Positions 1-9,766 are shown, numbered from the stretch's first letter. The stretch is DNA of 64,000 nt from Thiomonas sp. FB-Cd (GCF_000733775.1 NZ_JPOE01000002.1:1550001-1614000); one strand, 5' to 3'. Translations and numbers: made by a program. Notes: generated by a model not told the origin, from the letters alone.

Positions 1-305
1 CCCGACAAATCCGTCGCGCCGGACGGGCTACGCGCAGCGGCTTGAACCGTCCTTCGCCGATTTCCTCACCTCCCATCTCGCGACGAGCGCAAAAACCTAC
101 CCGTCCCGCTCATTGCGTCTGCACTCACCGTCGTGGAGCCATGCTGCCTACCGCTTGTTTGGTCACTTTGTGGCAATGCGCAGCAGCACTGCACAGCGCA
201 AGTGCCGCAGTCATTCGCTCTTGCCCCAGCACCTAAACCGGAAACGGCAAGCGTTACGGCTTCGATGTCTGCCCCTGGCCAGGGTCCCCAATTGGCGTAC
301 GCAGC
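1..305. other. left-edge region, no supported gene
   Basis: I see no credible coding region here. Short open frames exist on both strands but have no recognisable domain and no ribosome-binding site. The first glucanase gene starts at its right end, so its promoter may lie here or outside the window. I could not find a copy of the TGAAAGCGCTTTCA operator that marks other promoters of this locus. Confidence 0.5.
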
Positions 306-1232
306 ATGAGCAAAAGCATCGCATCGTGTGATTTCAAACCCACGGACGAATCCGAATGGACTCTGGTCTGGAGCGATGAGTTCGACGGTGACCATCTGAA
401 TCCCCAAAAATGGGATTTCGATTTGGGCAACGGCTTTTTCGCTGGAAAGGACAAAATCTGGGTTTCAGGTTGGGGCAATGACGAACTCCAGTATTACACC
501 CGCGACCCCTCCAACATCTTCGTCCGCGACAGCGCGCTCCACATCCGAGCCCTACAGGAGTCACTGCACGGCTGTGCGTATACGTCGGCGCGCGTAAAAA
601 CGCGGCGCCACGACGGCGCGCCCTTGTTCATCAAGCAGTATGGTCGATTCGAATTTCGCGCCAAGGTACCGCATGGCAAAGGTCTCTGGCCCGCGCTTTG
701 GCTGTTGCCGCATGAAGATCATTATGGCAGTTGGGCTGCCTCCGGCGAGATCGACGTCATGGAGATCCTCGGCGAACATCCGGAAACCGTTTTGGGAAGC
801 ATTCACTTTGGCTCCTCGTTTCCAGAACGCGAACTTGTGACGCACACGCATTCGATCCCCGATGGCGGCAGCGTCGGCGACTGGCACGTTTACGCCGTCG
901 AATGGTATCCAGGGGAGATTCGCTGGCTGTTTGATGGGGTGATGTGGGCGAGGCAGAACTTTTGGTGGAGCTGCAGCTCCACCCGCGATGGCCAAGGGAC
1001 AACGCCCTTGGCGCCCTCCGAATTGAATGCCTGGCCTGCGCCGTTCGACAGGCCCTTTTACGTCGTGATGAACGTTGCCGTGGGCGGGAATTTTCCCGGA
1101 TCCCCAAATGAGCGGACCCGTTTCCCCGCCGATCTGTTAGTCGATTACGTCCGAGTCTACGACCGTGCGAAGGGCTATGAAGCGCCGAAGCCGAGAGGTG
1201 TGGGCATGCTTCCATGGGCAAAACCCCGATAA
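306..1232 (+). CDS. GH16 endo-beta-1,3-glucanase (laminarinase-like), no signal peptide
   Basis: A 308-residue protein of the GH16 family, which cleaves internal beta-1,3-glucosidic bonds by a retaining mechanism. The family signature GEIDVME is at residues 147-153, giving nucleophile E148, D150 and acid/base E153. The aromatic-rich WPALWLLP stretch before it and the C-terminal AVGGNFPG stretch are typical of laminarinases. The N-terminus has no signal peptide or lipobox, so the enzyme should be cytoplasmic, unlike the GH16 lipoprotein at 3275-4351. The ATG at 306 is the first start after an in-frame stop at 234-236; no strong ribosome-binding site is visible. It heads a plus-strand run of three glucanase genes ending at a terminator near 3240. 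Family assignment is firm; substrate is inferred from the neighbours. Confidence 0.93.
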   Translation: MSKSIASCDFKPTDESEWTLVWSDEFDGDHLNPQKWDFDLGNGFFAGKDKIWVSGWGNDELQYYTRDPSNIFVRDSALHIRALQESLHGCAYTSARVKTRRHDGAPLFIKQYGRFEFRAKVPHGKGLWPALWLLPHEDHYGSWAASGEIDVMEILGEHPETVLGSIHFGSSFPERELVTHTHSIPDGGSVGDWHVYAVEWYPGEIRWLFDGVMWARQNFWWSCSSTRDGQGTTPLAPSELNAWPAPFDRPFYVVMNVAVGGNFPGSPNERTRFPADLLVDYVRVYDRAKGYEAPKPRGVGMLPWAKPR

Positions 1233-1277
1233 GAGCCGCATCCACGACGTCCATCCACGCCAGCCATCGGAACCACG

Positions 1278-2222
1278 ATGTCCAAAATTCAATATCGCTG
1301 CGACGACAGCCATTTTTACCATGCGCGTTCCGGCGCCGACCCGACAATTCCCTGGGCCGCGTCGGTGCCTTCGACGCGCCAATCGCTTGAAGACCCGCGA
1401 AATCTCAAAGAGGCCTTCCGCGCGGCGCTTGACAAGGGCCTCCACGGGCTATGCTTCAGCCCCTATCTTGACGGTCAGGGCCCGGGTTCCTCGATCACCG
1501 AGCTGCAAATCCGCTCACGCCTGGAAATTATTCAATCCCACGTGCGCTGGATTCGAAGCTTCTCCTGCACCGAAGGCCACGAGGCAACGCCACGCATCGC
1601 GCATGAACTCGGCTTGAATACGCTCACTGGCATGTGGCTTGGCACCGATTCTGCCAGCAACGAGCGTGAATTCGAATCCGCCGTCGCCATCGCACGCGCT
1701 GGATACGTTGATGTGCTGGCTGTCGGCAATGAAGTTCTGTTACGCAAGGACCTTTCGGAAGACGAGTTGCTTGATTACTTGAGGCGAGCGAAGGAGGCGC
1801 TCCCCGGCATCCCAATTGGCTATGTCGACGCGTACTTCCTCTTTGAGCAGCACCCTCGTGTCACCCAGGCGTGTGACGTCGTTCTGGCCAACTGCTACCC
1901 ATTCTGGGAGGGCTGCCCTCGCGATGAAGCCGTGCCCTACATGCAGACGATGTACGCCCGCGCACTAGCTGCTGCGCCCGGCAAGCCCGTGATCATCAGT
2001 GAAACCGGTTGGCCGCATCGAGGTACACCCTTCTTCGAGGCTACACCTTCTGTCGACGGCGCGATGCGTTACTTCATCGACACCCAGCAATGGGCCCGCG
2101 ACCATCACATTCCCGTGTTCTATTTCGCGGCCTTTGACGAAGCATGGAAAGTTGCCGCTGAGGGGGACGTTGGCGCCTATTGGGGCCTTTGGAACCAGGA
2201 TGGGCAGCACAAGTTCATCTAA
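1278..2222 (+). CDS. GH17 beta-1,3-glucanase-like protein, cytoplasmic
   Basis: A 314-residue TIM-barrel glycoside hydrolase of family GH17. Acid/base E152 lies in AVGNEVLL and nucleophile E242 in IISETGWP; both motifs are diagnostic. It is closely related to the C-terminal GH17 domain of the transporter fusion at 22995-25367, sharing for example CDVVLANCYPFWEGC and KPVIISETGWP exactly. There is no signal peptide. It starts 45 bases after the GH16 gene and ends 17 bases before the second GH17 gene, so the three are probably one operon. Likely role: cutting imported beta-1,3-gluco-oligosaccharides. Transglycosylation is also known in GH17 and cannot be excluded. Confidence 0.9.
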   Translation: MSKIQYRCDDSHFYHARSGADPTIPWAASVPSTRQSLEDPRNLKEAFRAALDKGLHGLCFSPYLDGQGPGSSITELQIRSRLEIIQSHVRWIRSFSCTEGHEATPRIAHELGLNTLTGMWLGTDSASNEREFESAVAIARAGYVDVLAVGNEVLLRKDLSEDELLDYLRRAKEALPGIPIGYVDAYFLFEQHPRVTQACDVVLANCYPFWEGCPRDEAVPYMQTMYARALAAAPGKPVIISETGWPHRGTPFFEATPSVDGAMRYFIDTQQWARDHHIPVFYFAAFDEAWKVAAEGDVGAYWGLWNQDGQHKFI

Positions 2223-2239
2223 TTGACCACACAACACCA

Positions 2240-3220
2240 ATGATCAAGCTCCCAACCGGCCCCGCGATCTGCTACTCCGGCTACCGTGAAGGCCAAAGCC
2301 CAGTCGAAAAGCTGTATCCATCACACGGTGAGATCGCCGAGGATCTAACCATTTTGCGGGACCACTGGTCACTCCTGCGTCTTTATGACTGCGGTGCACA
2401 TGCACAGCGGGTTCTGGAGATCATTCGACGGGACCGACTTCCCTTTCGCGTCCTGCTTGGCGCCCATTTAGCCGCAGAAGTCAACAACCCCGCCTGCCCT
2501 TGGGGTGGCATGTACGCGGATCAACAACTCGAAGCCAACAGGGCCGAAAACGATGCCGAAACGCAGCGCCTCATCTCGCTAGCCACACGCTATCCCGATA
2601 TCGTCTTTGCTGTTTCCGTTGGCAACGAGGCCATGGTTGATTGGACCGATCACCTTCTGCCCATCGAACGGATGATTGCCCTTGTGCGTCGCGTCAAAGC
2701 ACATTTGCCTCAACCGGTCACTTTTTGCGAAAACTATATTCCGTGGCGACACCAACTCCTGGATCTTGCCGCTGAACTGGATTTCATCTCGCTGCACACC
2801 TACCCCGTTTGGGAATACAAGAACGCTCACGAAGCGATTGACTATACGCGGGAAAATTATCACAGCGTGGCAAGTCTCTACCACACCAAACCCGTCATCA
2901 TCACCGAAGCGGGCTGGACAACCGGCTCCAATGGTCGTGGCATAGAACCGCACAATGCATCCCAGGCATTCCAGACCATCTATCTCGAGAAGCTGCTGGC
3001 CTGGACCCGTAACGAAAATGTCCTCACCTTCATCTTTGAGGCCTTTGACGAGTCATGGAAGGGCTCAAATGACCCCCTTGAACCTGAGAAGCACTGGGGG
3101 CTGTATACCGTGGACCGCCAACCTAAGGCCTTCATCGCGGGTTGGGAAAGCTCCAAGACCTTCGTCTCGCCCCTGCCACCGGAGTCGCAGCCGATAGCAC
3201 CCAGCGCCAGCCTGGGATAG
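2240..3220 (+). CDS. second GH17-type glycoside hydrolase, cytoplasmic
   Basis: A 326-residue protein from the ATG at 2240, chosen because it follows the previous stop by 17 bases; an upstream TTG frame would overlap the preceding gene. The GH17 motifs are VSVGNEAM with acid/base E130 and VIITEAGWT with nucleophile E223. It is clearly diverged from the GH17 at 1278: the N-terminus has PAICYSGYREGQSP and the C-terminal part DESWKG. No signal peptide is present; a Ser/Pro-rich tail follows the barrel. Two dissimilar GH17 genes in tandem suggest different chain-length or product preferences, but that is inference. Confidence 0.88.
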   Translation: MIKLPTGPAICYSGYREGQSPVEKLYPSHGEIAEDLTILRDHWSLLRLYDCGAHAQRVLEIIRRDRLPFRVLLGAHLAAEVNNPACPWGGMYADQQLEANRAENDAETQRLISLATRYPDIVFAVSVGNEAMVDWTDHLLPIERMIALVRRVKAHLPQPVTFCENYIPWRHQLLDLAAELDFISLHTYPVWEYKNAHEAIDYTRENYHSVASLYHTKPVIITEAGWTTGSNGRGIEPHNASQAFQTIYLEKLLAWTRNENVLTFIFEAFDESWKGSNDPLEPEKHWGLYTVDRQPKAFIAGWESSKTFVSPLPPESQPIAPSASLG

Positions 3221-3238
3221 GTGGCGCCGCAGGCGCTG

Positions 3239-3275
3239 ACGCGCCGCATCGCAACGCGGCGCGTTCCTTTCCTTT
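3239..3275 (+). terminator. stem-loop terminator of the GH16-GH17-GH17 operon
   Basis: Left arm CGCGCCGC (3240-3247) pairs perfectly with GCGGCGCG (3256-3263) across an 8-base loop. An extra A-T pair lies outside the stem, and the T-rich tract TTCCTTTCCTTTT follows. It lies 19 bases after the plus-strand operon and directly before the stop of the convergent GH16 lipoprotein gene. The T tract is interrupted by C, so efficiency is uncertain. Confidence 0.75.
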
Positions 3276-4351
3276 TACGGCGTCATGTACCTCACGTAGG
3301 CCACGTCCATCGCTTGACTGTAATTGGCTGGAAGGTTTGCATTGCTTCCGCTTGGGGCACCCAGATTGCCTCCCACCGCCAAATTCATGATCAGATAATA
3401 GGTTTGATAGATCCCACCGTATGGCCAAAAGGCTGATGGCGGAAGCGCAGGAGAGTTCGGATCGGTAGGGGTACAAACAAGAGTGCTCTTCGAGCACGTC
3501 GTCAACACCGTGTTGTCCACCGCAAACTGAATTTGGGTTGCCGTCCAGGCAAGCTGATATAAATGAAAACTCGTATCGATGGGCGTTGAAAGCGTCGCCT
3601 TCACATACTGGTAGGCGTCAGTGTAGGCCGGACTCGATGCGCCCGATGGCAGATGAAAGGTGCTTTGAATCACGGAATTCTGCGTTCCAAAATACCTGCT
3701 CAGCCATTCCACCATATCAATCTCCCCCCCCGCTGGCCATGTTGGCTGCGTTGCAAGCTGCGCGCTGGTTGGCGGGAAATTCTGCCCTGGCGATTCGCCA
3801 GGAAGAAGCCAAATTGCGGGCCAAGATCCGGTTCCCGTGGGAAGCTGCGCCTTCACTTCAAGAAAACCCGGCTGACTTAAATCAATGGGTTTCAGAGACG
3901 TGACCTTCGCTGACGTGAAGCTGTAGCCCGTCTGCGAATTGTCTGCCTTCCCCGTGATCACCAAATCTCCGTTCTCAACTGCGGCATTCGAGGGCAGATA
4001 ATATTCGGCCTCGTTGTTGCCCCATCCCGGGTTCCCGTACTCTGCTCCGTTTCCAGTTTCCATGGCCCATAGACTTGTATTGGGCGGGCCGGAGGGGTCC
4101 TGCGAAAAATTATCAAACCACACCGTCTTCGCATAACTCGCCGCGAGCCCGGTGCTCGGTAGGGAACCAGAATTGCTGCTCGGTGTCGTGGTGGTGGTGC
4201 TGCTGCTGCTGCTTCCGCCCGTCGTTGTAGTACTCGTCCCAACGCTGGTGCTTGTCGGATTGGTGCTTGCGGTCGTGGTTCCACCACCGCCTCCTCCGCA
4301 CGCACTCACGACAACCGAACCAATTGCAATCACCATTGCTGCTTTACGCAT
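3275..4351 (-). CDS. GH16 endo-beta-1,3-glucanase lipoprotein
   Basis: A 358-residue exported GH16 enzyme. The N-terminus is a lipoprotein signal with lipobox VSAC (C18), followed by a Gly run and a Ser/Thr-rich linker to about residue 68. The catalytic domain follows, with GEIDMVE giving nucleophile E210, D212 and acid/base E215. Two adjacent ATG codons exist. I chose the inner one (4351) because GGAG lies 5 bases before it; the outer ATG at 4354 is only 2 bases from it. Located at the cell envelope, probably the surface, it would attack polymeric beta-1,3-glucan. It lies 160 bases behind the GH81 gene on the same strand and is probably the last gene of the porin-GH81-GH16 unit. Confidence 0.92.
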   Translation of the reverse strand: MRKAAMVIAIGSVVVSACGGGGGGTTTASTNPTSTSVGTSTTTTGGSSSSSTTTTTPSSNSGSLPSTGLAASYAKTVWFDNFSQDPSGPPNTSLWAMETGNGAEYGNPGWGNNEAEYYLPSNAAVENGDLVITGKADNSQTGYSFTSAKVTSLKPIDLSQPGFLEVKAQLPTGTGSWPAIWLLPGESPGQNFPPTSAQLATQPTWPAGGEIDMVEWLSRYFGTQNSVIQSTFHLPSGASSPAYTDAYQYVKATLSTPIDTSFHLYQLAWTATQIQFAVDNTVLTTCSKSTLVCTPTDPNSPALPPSAFWPYGGIYQTYYLIMNLAVGGNLGAPSGSNANLPANYSQAMDVAYVRYMTP

Positions 4352-4511
4352 CATCTCTCCTTTTTGCCTCGCTCGGCGGCATATTCAAAACGCTGAACTA
4401 TTACCGCATTTGTCGACTTTCCGCATTGGGCAGCCTTCGCCATGGAATATCAACGCCTTCTCCAGCCAACCCATTTGAAACCCCAAGACCGCGCACACCT
4501 TGATCGACGAC

Positions 4512-6854
4512 CTAGTTTAATTTGCTTTCGCTTATATTCGGTGTCGCTCCAGGGTCACTCACAACCATTCGCGTCAAGGCGTGAGGCGCTGCATCAAGCT
4601 TTGCCCCATCGCTGTATTTGACCGGGAGCGAACTGTCACCTGGATTAAAGGCAAGATACGTTTCTGCGCCGCCCGCCTTTTTGAACACCGCGTACAACGG
4701 TGTATCCGCTGTGACTCCAAAATCGGGCTCCCCCATGTATTGCAGACTTTTAATCCAATAGTAAGCATGGGTGCGACTGTCTCCCGCTTCGGAAGATCCC
4801 TGCGAGTTCCAATCACCTCGCGCCACCTTTGGGAAGGCCAATGCCTTGTATTCCGCAAAGACGTCCTGCCAAATGTCCGATGGCGTGCCGTCTGACATGC
4901 CACTGCTTGCGTACTGGGCCTCCTCTTTCTTTAAGCCGTCGAAGAAAAGTTTGATGTAGCCTGGATCGCGGCCAAGATAAGTCGAGGCTGGAGTGATTGG
5001 CAAGAGATTAATGCCTTGGATTTCACGCGGATTCTGTGTCCACCAGGTGTTGTACGCGTATTTATCACCAAACACCTGAGCCGCCAATACCCGGTTGTAA
5101 TTTGGCGCAAACACAATGTGATGAATATCAAACCAGTAATCGTCAACTGCCTGAACCTCTGTCGTATATAGATAGATTCCGAGATTGCGCACTTTATCGT
5201 CGCCAGTTGCTGCCCCCCAGAAAATAAGACCGGCCCACGCGTTGATCGCTTCCGACGATGATTCCTGATTATTGCCGTCATTCATCATTTCATCGCCACT
5301 GGCCCAGGAATGGCCCTCATAGGGGTCAAAATTTCGAAGATAAGGATCTCTTTTCAAGCCACGCCTATCGGTCGCAATGTCGTGAACCAATTGATCGACC
5401 ATCCCGCCCCAATGATCTTTCGCTGCCCATGTGGGGTCCCGCAGCGCCACTTGCGCGGCCGCGTTAATCCAGTAGCCGTAATGAAAATGATGGTCATTCA
5501 TGTGGCTCACACTTCCATATTCCTGCGGGTAGCCGATAGTTGTTCCAATCGATCGATCCACAACAAAATATGTTGAGGAGTTTTTTCCCGAAAAAAAGTC
5601 CTCCATGTGCTGGGTCAACATGTTTTCTAGTTTCTGCGCCTCGCCCGCCTTGCCTTGCACTGCAGCGATATCCATAAGTTGCGCGGCTCGGCCGAGCCCC
5701 TTGCCAATCCAATAGGTTCCGGGGCCTTGGACACCAAATGCGCCGTACATCTTCGCCACGTCGCCACCGAGCAGGGAGTCCACTCGGCTTCCGCCAACCG
5801 CAGCAGGAAGCTTCGGCCAGAACGGGATAATTCCGTGGTACGTCATCTGCGTAGTGAACTCATCAGCGGCGAGGAGCTTGATCGTGCCCCGGACACTTGG
5901 AAAAACATCGGGAAGCAGACCCGGAATGCTTTGATCAAACCACTGATGCGGATAGAGCCCAAGAATTGGAACCGTTTCGCCGCCTTGCATGGCGTGCGTT
6001 GTCACGACGAAGTGCGTAATGACTCGACTGGTCTTAGCGTCATAAGTCCACTCCGCCCGGGTGTTCGTAACAAATGCATAGGCATGTTGCTTAAACAGCT
6101 CGATCGTTTGCATCGAATCGTTGGGCAATGCCGCAACGGAAAAATAGCCCGAGCCCGCAGGAAGGTGCAAAATCATTTCCCGCGGCGAAACCCAGGTGAA
6201 GCTGCATCCGGAAGGCCCAAAAGCTGCATAGGGGTGGCCATCAACCACAAAGCTCGCCACCCCCGATGGCACTCCATGTCCAGCAATTACGGCGTCAGTG
6301 TCGAATTTAAGGCGCACGTCTCCGCGTGTGATTTTGTAATAGCTGAAGGGACTGCCATGAAGGATCGTGGCATCAAATTTGTCACTTCCGTTGGCCATTT
6401 GGACCTCGACATTCCAGTCCCCATGTCCGGCCAGGCGCGCGTCGACGGGTTTGAATGCAGTCGGGCTGATCGTCAGTTCCGCACGGTGTGGCCAGATCAC
6501 CTCCTTGAATCCACTCGTTGCCTTGCTCACAGTGGGGGTCGGCACGCCGACCTCGAAACCGTTTGGCCCGGCTCGATAGCTAACTGGTGTCGCGAACAGA
6601 GGATATGACCAGCGCTCAAACATCAAGGATGAATACCACTGATTCGTAGGCGCCGCCATTTTCATCATCGCGGCGGTACGGTAATTGGCTTCTGGCGGCG
6701 ACGGATCCGATGACCCCAAAAAACCGCCGGGATGCGGCGCTGAAAAATAGGCACCAAGCCCATCTGTAATAGGGTTGTTGAAGGTCGCGTTGGCTTGGGC
6801 CTGTCCAGCCAATACAAACAGTGCCGCTACCGCAAAAACTTCCAGGTATCTCAT
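4512..6854 (-). CDS. secreted GH81 endo-beta-1,3-glucanase
   Basis: A 780-residue protein with a Sec signal peptide (about 1-22, ending AQANA). The remainder fits family GH81, inverting endo-beta-1,3-glucanases active on laminarin and curdlan. The catalytic acid is D454 in NDHHFHYGYW and the two candidate catalytic acids of the base position are E531 and E535 in NNQESSSEA; the GHSWASG motif precedes them. The ATG at 6854 is chosen over the adjacent TTG at 6857 because GGAGG ends 5 bases upstream of the ATG. It follows the porin gene by 51 bases, so the two are probably co-transcribed from the operator-controlled promoter at 8281-8327. Confidence 0.95.
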   Translation of the reverse strand: MRYLEVFAVAALFVLAGQAQANATFNNPITDGLGAYFSAPHPGGFLGSSDPSPPEANYRTAAMMKMAAPTNQWYSSLMFERWSYPLFATPVSYRAGPNGFEVGVPTPTVSKATSGFKEVIWPHRAELTISPTAFKPVDARLAGHGDWNVEVQMANGSDKFDATILHGSPFSYYKITRGDVRLKFDTDAVIAGHGVPSGVASFVVDGHPYAAFGPSGCSFTWVSPREMILHLPAGSGYFSVAALPNDSMQTIELFKQHAYAFVTNTRAEWTYDAKTSRVITHFVVTTHAMQGGETVPILGLYPHQWFDQSIPGLLPDVFPSVRGTIKLLAADEFTTQMTYHGIIPFWPKLPAAVGGSRVDSLLGGDVAKMYGAFGVQGPGTYWIGKGLGRAAQLMDIAAVQGKAGEAQKLENMLTQHMEDFFSGKNSSTYFVVDRSIGTTIGYPQEYGSVSHMNDHHFHYGYWINAAAQVALRDPTWAAKDHWGGMVDQLVHDIATDRRGLKRDPYLRNFDPYEGHSWASGDEMMNDGNNQESSSEAINAWAGLIFWGAATGDDKVRNLGIYLYTTEVQAVDDYWFDIHHIVFAPNYNRVLAAQVFGDKYAYNTWWTQNPREIQGINLLPITPASTYLGRDPGYIKLFFDGLKKEEAQYASSGMSDGTPSDIWQDVFAEYKALAFPKVARGDWNSQGSSEAGDSRTHAYYWIKSLQYMGEPDFGVTADTPLYAVFKKAGGAETYLAFNPGDSSLPVKYSDGAKLDAAPHALTRMVVSDPGATPNISESKLN

Positions 6855-6905
6855 CAAGACCTCCGATCGAGGCGCCTTCTCAACGCCGGTATGTGATGTT
6901 TTCGC

Positions 6906-8243
6906 TTAGAACGTCACTAAAACACCGAGCGTCACCGACTCGCCAGAGCGCGTCGTGCGAGGATCGATGCCGGCAAAGGCAGTGTTGCTTGGCATGCTCA
7001 GAGGGGCGGGTCCCAAACGGCCAAAATGGACATAACCAAGACCACCGTAGATGCTGAGATTACGGTAAAGCTCAGGAACCTTTCGGTAAATGCCAAGGTT
7101 GGTGAAGATTGCCGAATTACTCTGGCCCCACTCGGTTGGGTTGTCTGTTTTTGCCTTGCCAAGATACACCATCCCTGCGGTGTAGGTCCAGAGGCCATGG
7201 TAATGTGATATACCAAGCAGAAAATCATTAACATTCGCAGCGTAGCCGGGGTTTATCCCACTGAGGCCGGAATAATTAAATCCCGCGTTATAAACGCACC
7301 CAGAGTATTGAACCGCATAGTCACACGTCAAGGCGGCACCTGACCAATAGCTATGCCTTACGCCCCAGGTCAGCATCCATTGCGGATTAAACCAATGGTC
7401 GCCCTCGAGAATTGCGACGCTTTGGCGAGGAATGGAACTGTAGCGTCCAGTTGTCGTTCCGGGTAGCGTCTGAGGGTCGCCTGGAGCGCCGACAAACGGT
7501 GATTTTCCCCACGATGACTGAGCACCGCCATGGCTGAGCTCCAAGGTCAGCTCAATCAAATTCTTCTGATTGGAAAATTGCGCGAACAACTCAAGCATTT
7601 GAGGCGTCGGCGTATAGACGGGTACGGGCGGGTTTTTGTTGAAGTACGTGTCGTACGCGGTTTCCGTGGCGTATGTCGCCTCGAGAGTTAGTTTGCCAAG
7701 CGAGAAATTGATTTGCGGCGTTGTATAGCGAATGGATTGAGGGAAGAGACCAAACCCAGCGCCGGATTCGCTCCATGGACTTGAAAGGCCGATGGGATAA
7801 CTGAACGCGTCCTGTCGTGACCACGCGCGCGCAAGTTGCGTGCCCACGCGGATCGTGCCAAACGTCGGATATGAGACCCCAATGTTTTTGTCGAACCAGT
7901 ACTGTCCCACAATGTCATTCGATCCATTGCGAATGCGTTTGGTCAGTCTTCCATCGACGGTCCAACCCGAGTCAAACTCGTGCTTGGTGGACGCCGTCAC
8001 CTGAATCATGGGCGTGGGCGTGGTCACTGTCCCGGTGGTAGTGGGCGCGCCACACCCGGGGAAGGCCGTTCCCAACACACCACGTGTGTCGCCGAAGCAG
8101 TTGGTCGCAGGGGGTGCCACGTTGTTGGCAACGCTTACCTCATCTTTGGCAAAACCGGACAGATTGATCAGGCCAATTTGGGCGCCAAATGCAGAGGCCG
8201 AAGCAAGGCACGTGACTGCACCGAGCGCAAGTTTGATTTTCAA
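6906..8243 (-). CDS. outer-membrane porin-like beta-barrel
   Basis: A 445-residue protein with a signal peptide (about 1-20, ending SAFGA). The rest is rich in alternating polar/aromatic strands and ends in VTLGVLVTF, the terminal-Phe signature of outer-membrane barrels. Motifs such as SSTKHEFDSG-like strands and RVGTQLARAW resemble general porins. Likely role: diffusion of beta-glucan oligosaccharides across the outer membrane; the substrate is inferred from context. The start is TTG: AGGAG lies 6 bases before TTG-AAA-ATC-AAA and no better start exists. It is first in the unit porin-GH81-GH16, behind a perfect LacI-type operator. Confidence 0.8.
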   Translation of the reverse strand: MKIKLALGAVTCLASASAFGAQIGLINLSGFAKDEVSVANNVAPPATNCFGDTRGVLGTAFPGCGAPTTTGTVTTPTPMIQVTASTKHEFDSGWTVDGRLTKRIRNGSNDIVGQYWFDKNIGVSYPTFGTIRVGTQLARAWSRQDAFSYPIGLSSPWSESGAGFGLFPQSIRYTTPQINFSLGKLTLEATYATETAYDTYFNKNPPVPVYTPTPQMLELFAQFSNQKNLIELTLELSHGGAQSSWGKSPFVGAPGDPQTLPGTTTGRYSSIPRQSVAILEGDHWFNPQWMLTWGVRHSYWSGAALTCDYAVQYSGCVYNAGFNYSGLSGINPGYAANVNDFLLGISHYHGLWTYTAGMVYLGKAKTDNPTEWGQSNSAIFTNLGIYRKVPELYRNLSIYGGLGYVHFGRLGPAPLSMPSNTAFAGIDPRTTRSGESVTLGVLVTF

Positions 8244-8280
8244 TCTGATCTCCTTTCGTCTTCTCGCTACACTTCCCGAC

Positions 8281-8327
8281 TGAAAGCGCTTTCATTGAGG
8301 TTAGGCGAGCCTCCCCCTGCATGTCAA
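8281..8327 (-). promoter_or_regulatory. sigma-70 promoter with LacI-type operator for the porin-GH81-GH16 unit
   Basis: On the minus strand the -35 box TTGACA (8322-8327) is followed by an 18-base spacer and -10 TAACCT (8298-8303). The perfect 14-base palindrome TGAAAGCGCTTTCA (8281-8294) starts 3 bases after the -10 box, over the expected transcription start, where a bound repressor would block the polymerase. The same palindrome occurs at 15723, 19840 and 22607. The porin TTG start lies 37 bases downstream. Confidence 0.82.
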
Positions 8328-8413
8328 TAGCAGAAATACCGAGTCGCGTAGAACGTCATTCGTGGAATCGGTATGGCCGACTGCCGGGCGCAACGATGCG
8401 GCCGCCGACACCC

Positions 8414-9766
8414 TCAGTGCGGCACCGCCGCGGCAAGGGACGCAATTGCATGCCCGGGTATTTGCGTGAGGAATCGGCTTCCATCCAGTCGAAGCATGAA
8501 CGATACAGGGGCATCCGTTCGGTTCATCACAATCAGCACGGGCGAGCCGTCAGGGTTGCGAAATGCCGCGCACTCGAGCGCTGCGACCGATGAGGCGCAC
8601 AGGACACGACGTGCCCCGGGAACCACAAAACGGCAGAAGTGCCCGATGTAATAGAAGGAACTCTGCTGGTACAGCGCATCGTGAGCTGTGTCGATCAAAA
8701 TGGGGGCGCTGCAGAAATTTCCGACGTGATTGGGCCCACCCTGCAGGTCGAGAAAGAGATTCCAGTCAATCCACCCTACCGTCCAACGGTTGAGATCGTT
8801 GATCATCGAATGCGCATAACGCTCGCCGAGCGCCCAGCTGCCCATATGTGCGCCACCTTCCTGACAGCCTTCGGTAAACAGCAACCGCTTTTCAGGCCAG
8901 GCATCGTGGACACGCTGAACATGATCAAAGTGATCCTCTCCATACCAATGGAAGCCGAGCCCCCATGCATATTTCGAGGCCTCGGGGTCGCCGTAGATGA
9001 CGCTCGCCCGATCAACCATCAAATCACGGTTGTGATCCCAAACGACAATCTTGATATCAGCAAGTCCCGCCCGCACGAGCTCGGGTCCCAAATAGTCACG
9101 GATGAAATCTCGCTCTTCCTCGGCGGAGTAAACGCATGAATCCCAGCGCTGTGTTGCCATGGGCTCGTTTTGCACCGTGACGCCCCAGATCGGAACCCCC
9201 TCTTGTGCGTAGGCTTCGATGAACCGCACGAAACACCGCGCCCAAGCGAGTCGATATTCGGGTCGCAGCTTCCCGCCATGGTTCATGCTGCCATTGGTTT
9301 TCATCCAAGCCGGCGGACTCCATGGCGACGCCAGCAGCTTGATGGGATGCCTTGCGACCCGCTGGGCCGCCTTGATGAACGGCAACAGGGCTTGCTGATC
9401 GCGGCTGATGTTGAAGCTGCGCAAATCCACGTCCCCGGTGGTGTGCACGTGCGCATAATTGTCAAGGGCGAAATCGCAGCTATTCATGTGCACACGGCAA
9501 AGGGCATAGCCGTGCCCGTCTTCGGCTTGCGTAGCGAAGTACGCCCTCAACGCAGCGTCTCGCTGGTTTGGACCCAGTGCCATCCAAGATACTGCCCCTG
9601 CCTCCGTGAACGCCCCACCAAAGCCCTCGATGATTTGGAATTGATGGGTCGTGTCGACCGTCAGTACCGGCAATCCCGGTGTTTCAACACTAGACGGCTC
9701 AAGGGCGGGCTGCTCTGAAAGCCGAGCCTCCGAGTCGCGCGCCGTCAACACGTAGCGAAGCAACAT
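8414..9766 (-). CDS. GH30 glycoside hydrolase (beta-glucosidase or beta-1,6-glucanase type)
   Basis: A 450-residue protein from the ATG at 9766, preceded by AGGA at 7-base spacing; the longer frame upstream lacks family similarity. GH30 features are IEGFGGAFTEAG near the N-terminus, SPWSPPAWMK, acid/base E201 in VTVQNEPMA and nucleophile E299 in LLFTEGCQE. No signal peptide is present, so it is predicted cytoplasmic. GH30 members include beta-glucosidases and beta-1,6-glucanases; in a laminarin locus the enzyme could remove beta-1,6 branches. It is the last gene of the minus-strand ABC/GH1 operon, 150 bases after the ATPase gene. Confidence 0.9.
   Translation of the reverse strand: MLLRYVLTARDSEARLSEQPALEPSSVETPGLPVLTVDTTHQFQIIEGFGGAFTEAGAVSWMALGPNQRDAALRAYFATQAEDGHGYALCRVHMNSCDFALDNYAHVHTTGDVDLRSFNISRDQQALLPFIKAAQRVARHPIKLLASPWSPPAWMKTNGSMNHGGKLRPEYRLAWARCFVRFIEAYAQEGVPIWGVTVQNEPMATQRWDSCVYSAEEERDFIRDYLGPELVRAGLADIKIVVWDHNRDLMVDRASVIYGDPEASKYAWGLGFHWYGEDHFDHVQRVHDAWPEKRLLFTEGCQEGGAHMGSWALGERYAHSMINDLNRWTVGWIDWNLFLDLQGGPNHVGNFCSAPILIDTAHDALYQQSSFYYIGHFCRFVVPGARRVLCASSVAALECAAFRNPDGSPVLIVMNRTDAPVSFMLRLDGSRFLTQIPGHAIASLAAAVPH

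Noticed and set aside
5655..6608. A 317-codon plus-strand frame opposite the GH81 gene.
   Set aside because: It lies wholly antisense to a clear GH81 coding region whose catalytic motifs are intact.
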